From: Chionis minor
Lineage: Eukaryota; Chordata; Aves; Charadriiformes; Chionididae
Direction: 5' to 3'
Length of the DNA: 64,000 nucleotides
NCBI GenBank assembly: GCA_013398295.1
Contig: VZSF01001145.1
Span: 1,516,081 to 1,580,080, forward strand
The stretch's first letter is position 1; every line of letters starts with the position of its first letter. Both the position numbers and the translations under genes were made by a program. This document shows positions 58,437 through 64,000 of the stretch, piece by piece. The notes under the pieces are model-generated. The model was given only the letters and a program-made list of their open reading frames with translations. It made no database searches and was not told the DNA's origin.

Positions 58437-61329
58437 GTTCAGTTTCATCCAGCTCAGTTTCTTGGACACTGAGCAGTCAAAGAAAATCCAGCAATGACAA
58501 AAAGACAGAGAAAGGAATAACTAGCCGAGGCAGAGGACAGTTGAGACAGCCTTTTCTCCAGCACCCAGTGCTTTGGGAGGAATAAAGCCACTGTGGATTT
58601 GTACTCTTAAAGAAAAGGAATCTCTCTTTGTGGGTACGTCTCTTATATACCAAATAAGCTTAGAAGATCTCCACTTCTGAAGAGTCTGGCTTTGCTTTCA
58701 TGTAAAACCCAGCCTGAAAAGGCAGGTTATATGCACCTATTGCTCCAAAGGAGTAGCAATAAGTGCTGTGGATATAAGCGCTGGAGCTATATCTGTCTGG
58801 CCCGTCTTGGCATAGTCACCACCTTCCCTTCGCTGTTTGTCCTTCAGGGTTGCAGTGCAGCTTTCCTTTTTGCCTCTGGAGACAGCAGGCACAAGGAACT
58901 GCCAACATCGTTGTTGGGTTATATGTGGTGGACAAAGGCAGTGCCCTGTTCAAAAACCATTTTATTTAAAATTTAGATCCTCTGCTGTCGCACATCCATT
59001 TATTTCCACTGAAGTCAGCATTAGTGAAGATCAGAGCTTTTTCTTTGTGCAATAAGGAACAGGTCCATTAAAACTGACAAGACTTTCTATCAGGTTAACA
59101 GGCTTTGGACTTGGCACCACATTATTTGTGAGGCAAGTACAATTTGTGCATTTCCCTGAGCTGTACAGAGAAGAGAACAGGAACGAACTAAACCAGACAA
59201 AATTTAGAACCCTCACCCTCCCAGCAGCTCTGGGAGAGAGGGGTGCAGATGATGCAGGAATGCAGATTTGCTGAGGGATTTCTGTGGCAGCTGAAGTTCA
59301 TTGGAAAATGTTCACCAGAAAGCAATCCCAGTAAAGAAATTGCTGCAGGGAACTGCAACAAATAAGGATTACAATAAAGAACCAATGACAAGAAAGCAGA
59401 AATGACAGTTTTTTCTGGAAGCATTTCCTGATTTATCTCCAAGCGGAGTCTCTGCGAGTAAGCATATTAGAGCTTAGACTATATAGCAAAGAAATAACGA
59501 AACTAGCTTGAAACACAATCATCCTTGCTCACTGAATGATACTGGTTGCTAAAAGGTACTTAAATAAGCTAACAGCCTTGAAGCACAAGGTGACCAGTTG
59601 AACAAAATTGTTTTGATGTGCTGCCACAGATACGTTGGCTCTTAGTAACATGCATGTGCTAATTCTATTGTTAGAGAATAGTGAGTATAAATAATAGCAG
59701 GACCGTACATTTTTCTCTCTTCTGTACCTCCTGACTGCAATATATTAACTGAAACATTATTTAACAATGAGTAAAAGATCCTGTGACTACCACACATGCA
59801 GTCTAGGCACAGATCATGTTAGTTCGGCTCCTTCTGCCCTAGGCAGTCCTCCACCGCTATCCCAGCGTGGACTTGTTCCCTCTCCATAAACATTTCACGT
59901 TCCTGTTGTGTCTTGGAGTGAGAACATGCAATCTTAACTGACATCATGCTATAAAAACCCCACTGTGAACCCAGCCTTCCATTTATTTTGGGCACTTTGA
60001 GATGAAAGACAAATAGTAATCATGGATCAGCACTACAGGGACAGCACACAGGGCTCAGAAGAGATGCTAGATGAAGTGTGGACATAGCCAGCCTACTCCA
60101 GATGGTGCTACTGTGAGCAGTGTGGGCATGAACCAGTCAACACCAGTTGGGTCAGGAGCTGGGGTCCATTCTCTGATGTGGTTCAAAGGCAATGAGGATG
60201 TACCCACTTAGGCTATCAGATTTGGTCCAGGCACTACAGTGAGATGAAGGACTTCTCTAGTAGATGGAGTATCTTTGGCATATCTAGTTATCTCACCATA
60301 CCTTGGCAGCACCTCTTGTATGTTGCGCAGGGCTTTAGATAACCTGGACATTTTTCATAGAATGGGCTGGAAACTAATGTCCATAACAAAAGCAATTATT
60401 TTGCCAGTGGAGCATGGCAAGTTCAGTTGGCAAAGATTAGGGCTCCTAGTGACTCCTGCCCCAGTGCGAATGCCATTGCACACAAGGTTGAGTACAGCAG
60501 CATACAGAAGATGCCTGGGAAAGGGCTGGGAAGGATGGGGTGATCATAGCTGCTTTTTAGGAATACTCTCCCTCTAACACAAGACAAGACCACAGCGAAT
60601 GAAAACCGAGAGTCAATCATTCCACTTTACATTCAGACACTGTTTTTAAACAGACATTTCTGTGTTTCTCCCCAAAAGGAGGAGAGACAGGATGGGGCAG
60701 GAGACGGGGAGGAATGAAAAATGTGGCATTCTCCTTTTGCTAAGTGACCTTTTAAAACCAAGAGACTGAAATCCAAATACCAGAGAGGAGCCTGGGGGAG
60801 AAATTACAGACAGCCTCACTGCTTTCCGCACTCCGTTATGTGCTCCATTCCTCTATTGAAAAGGCAGTGCAGGAGGCCGAGTTAAAGCATGAAGAATGGG
60901 GTCACAATAGTGACTCCTTTTTCATTTAAACAACCAATGTGATAATTTCAGCCTTGGTAGATCATTACTAAAAACCTACTCATAAATTCTGAATCAGTTG
61001 GTTTAGAACATAGAATTACAGATTTAGACAGCTACAGAGTACTAGGAAATACTGAAATGAGTAGTATTTGGTATTTACATTAAATATGACATGGCAACCA
61101 AAAGGGTTTACTTTGGTGTTACCTGCATGTGGGCAACATACTAAAGCCAGTAACATTCAAAATAGGATTTTGCTTCTCTATCTACATTTTGAAGTTATTG
61201 TTAAAGTCAATTGGTTCTTTGTGTGTGTTTGAACTCTGGGAACTGATTTGCAGATCATTGTATGATGCCATTGATCTGGCTAAACTTTTGTTTGCACCTG
61301 AATCGTTGCATGTCTCTGTTAAAAATCCT

Positions 61330-61470
61330 AAAGCCAGCGGCCACTACATCAGAAAATACCCCGGAGATGATGGGCAACTGGCTCCAGGTGTTCCTGCTTG
61401 AGCAAGGGAGTTGCACAAGAGGACCTCCAGAAGTCCCTTCCAGCCTCAACCATTTGGTGATTCTGTGATG
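61330..61470 (+). mobile_element. CR1 LINE 3' end fragment
   Basis: 'gatgatgggcaactggctcc' leads into 'aggtgttcctgcttgagcaa', 'gggagttgcacaagaggacc', 'tccagaagtcccttccagcc' and 'tcaaccatttggtgattctg', a near-complete CR1 3' tail ending in the GATTCTGTGAT terminus at about 61470. ORF2 sequence left of about 61360 is only vaguely similar, so the 5' limit is uncertain. The tail is well preserved. The element is noncoding. Confidence 0.85.
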
Positions 61471-64000
61471 GTGAGAATGGAAAAATTAGGTCTTGATAGT
61501 GCTTAAACTGCCCAGAACAGATCATAATAAAAGGCTCATTTTATTCCTTCCTTTTATTTCCACAGTTACACACATCTGCACTGCAAGCCTTGATAGTGAC
61601 CCCACCTGAGAGTGCATATTCTAGCATTCATGGTAGTCAGTATTATAATTTTCCAATATAACATTAAGAAAGTAAATTTCCCAAAGAAATTTAGCCTGAG
61701 AACAATGTCTTATGTTTACCAGTTGACACAAATGCTGATCCCATGAATAGGATAAAGGACAATGAGGAATGTAGGGCCTGAAACAACATTTTGGCCATTG
61801 AATCCATCCCATGTAATCACAGAAAACATTTAATGGACCAAAGTTGTCAATATTATAACCAGAACTCCCATCATAGGTCACTAACCAATTTCTTGTACTC
61901 TGCAGTAAACTTTAGATCTAAGGCTTCAACTTTAATGGACCTGACCAAATGTATTGGGGAGATCAGCACCTAGACATGTCCTAGGATCCTAAGGACGCTG
62001 GAGGTAATTAATTAAGTAAATATTAAAGGAAAAAACCCAACCAAACCCCAAAAAATAAAACCCACACAGATAACCTGGGTCAATATAAGGTGGAGAAAAC
62101 CCATTCCAGCCTCCAAACTAGGCAGTTGTTTAACCCAGTTTTGTGCTGAGAAACACAAAACAAGTATGTACCAGATCTCGGTTCTAGAAAACCACCAGCA
62201 GATTTGGCTCATCCTCTGCCTCTAGCTGTGGCTGCTCTCTGATCATTTGAGGAAGGCTAAAAAGAGCAGAAAAAGCAATTCAACCTTTCACGTCCAAACA
62301 CTTAACAATATTTGTGGAAATTTGCTCTACTATGTGTAGTAGTTCATCTCTATTTTTAACAACACATATAAGGTTAGTTGTCTTATACCAACTCTTTCAC
62401 TTACAGAAAATCAGCAAGACACATACAGAAATATCATGAGCCAGACTGTGGTCACAGCAATTTGTAATGCTGCAGTGAGACAACAAAGATAAATAAAAGG
62501 GATACTCAATAGTGTAACAGTTGTGGGAAAAATGATGGAAATAACAACCTCTTTGGCCAAGAGACTGTTCCTTTTCAGCTGAATTTTGAGTTTGGGTGGG
62601 GAAACTGTTCCTCATTTCACTTAATTCAGAATCAGAAAATCATCCTACACTGGTGAGACAAACTGCTGTCTGTGCCACGCCAGCACCAGGGAAAATGGTT
62701 GGGATGAGTCAATCCTCCCTTCAGTAATGGTTGACCTGCACCTCACGAATGGCTTTAGCAAGCGATCCTTCACCCAGCCTGAAAAGAGGTGTCACTGCAT
62801 CACGAAATGCCAGGAGTGGCCCTGAAATTTGGTGCTGTATCTTATAACAGGTGAAGTGCTAGAAAGACAACATGTATTCGATATGAAACCTGTGAAATGA
62901 TGAGGACGATATGGATCAAAGAACCACTGATGCTACAGCATTACTGCTAGGTCCAGATAGACAGAAACAAGTTTCTGGAGCATCTCTCAAATCTGGCATG
63001 TAGGATGGACTCTGCTAAGTTTTACCAAATCCACAGGTCACTGAAGGAATCAGGTAGTATCTTTTTGTCTTCTTCAAAGAATTGACCATTAGCAGCAGGC
63101 CACAGCTGGCTGTGTCTAAAGGCTTTGAGTAGAGTCTGTCACAGTTTGACACGCCCTGAGTGAATAGTGACAGAAGGTGCATTTAAGCATCAGGATGACC
63201 TGGAGACCTGATGACTGGTAATGAAAGGTTTTAAGTTTTAACTGTCTGCAGCCCCTGGCCAACTTTGAGCCTCCTGCCAAGTAACAGAGGTCTGTAAAAA
63301 CACAGTGCTGAAAATCTTAGGCTATAAAACATCTGCTGGCTTTAAAATGACTTAAATAAGTTGTAGTCACGCTGTGAATCTGTTTCAGTTTCCTTGTTCA
63401 GATCATACTGGAGAATTGCATTTGAGGGGGAGGTGATGGAAAGGAATTAGGCAAATAGGGAGAAGGTGCTTCAAATCCTTCCCTTCACATGGCAGGCTCT
63501 GAAAAGATACTGCCTTTCACCTGCTGGACTATGGAGACAGCAGGGAGTCAAATGGCCTTTGTCAACTTTCTGAAAGCCTGATAATCGAAGAAGCACTAGA
63601 TTATTGCAAGACCCGTCCCATAGTCAAGAGAGTGCTGTTGCCCATCACTGCTGCAGAGGGAACCTCTGATACCAGTGAGCAGGGTGGCAAGGCACAGCTA
63701 TGAGACTCCAGGCAGCCTTGCTCTGATAAATCAGCTCCTCCCACGGCAGGTCAAAAGCTATCACACCCTGCTCACATGAGAAAGGTCAGATAATCACCAT
63801 TCAGTCAAAATGAGCCTGGAATTAATCAGTGTTAAAATAAATGTTCTAAATTATATATGGCAACTCATCTATCTGCATATTTCCATTCGTAAAATGGTCG
63901 AGGTTGACTTGGGTGAGCAAAAAACTGAAACAAAACTTCTGGTTTGGCAAGTGTGGCACTCAAACCTAGAGAATCGAGGCACTTATAGCAGTTAAGAAAA
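61471..64000. other. Unique noncoding sequence, no gene seen
   Basis: The remaining 2.5 kb has no recognised gene or repeat apart from a short A- and C-rich stretch near 62028-62061. Frames are short, and the last one (63810-63995) ends before the window edge without recognisable content. Confidence 0.6.

Larger units (their letters stand above)
47601..61329. other. Long unique noncoding stretch, no confirmed gene
   Basis: About 13.7 kb in which I can name no interspersed repeat and no gene. Listed separately are a possible 37-nt exon (48231), TA-rich simple sequence (50537-50668), paired hairpins (52131) and a CpG-dense patch (54241). T-rich sequence also occurs near 52807-52820 and 57721-57732. 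The largest frame, plus 54184-54681 (165 codons), owes its length partly to the GC-rich patch and has no domain I recognise. A tRNA T-loop-like string near 57915 lacks a cloverleaf. Confidence 0.5.

Noticed and set aside
1..64000. CRISPR array, operon, prophage or other prokaryotic system
   Set aside because: No spaced direct repeats or compact gene clusters; the retroelements show the DNA is avian-type eukaryotic sequence.

Overview
The window looks like noncoding DNA from a bird, either a large intron or an intergenic stretch. The main evidence is the interspersed repeats. There are several CR1 LINE fragments, some ending in the avian-type ATTCTGTGA tail, and one solo LTR resembling the avian ERVL type. 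I saw no L1, Alu or B-type elements as expected in a mammal, and no bacterial features such as operons or ribosome binding sites. A single N inside a poly-C run at 1944 marks an unresolved base in a eukaryotic assembly. All repeat names come from remembered consensus patterns; no search was run.

I found no host protein-coding gene I can defend. The longest ATG-to-stop frames are 165-172 codons, about what chance gives for six frames over 64 kb. They carry no recognisable domain, and one of them runs through the LTR. The only recognisable protein-coding matter is decayed CR1 ORF2 (reverse transcriptase and C-terminal region). The best-preserved piece is an open frame at 16132-16491. I saw no tRNA, rRNA, snRNA or CRISPR.

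Layout. 1-3060 is unique sequence with low-complexity tracts. 3061-3412 holds two old CR1 3' ends facing each other. 3413-16130 is unique sequence with an AT-rich core at about 12.0-14.9 kb. 16131-16573 is the best-preserved CR1, followed by an older CR1 tail at 17286-17406. 17407-31720 is mostly unique, with a probable MIR-type SINE at 29191-29340. 31956-32384 is the LTR, flanked by near-identical 5-bp direct repeats. 37690-37800 is an old antisense CR1 tail. 39030-40260 is a very old CR1 with reverse transcriptase motif traces. 42985-43755 is a medium-age CR1. 46923-47600 is an antisense CR1 abutting an older sense CR1. 47601-61329 is unique, with a CpG-dense patch at 54241-54350 and two hairpins at 52131-52183. 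61330-61470 is a CR1 3' end. The rest is unique.

No genes here work together as a system, and I see no evidence of a new biological system. The useful observations are the layered ages and nesting of retroelements, the compact LTR with its target-site duplication, and a few weak candidate functional elements: a 37-nt possible exon, a CpG patch, hairpins and AT-rich repeat-free blocks. These need comparative or transcript data to judge.
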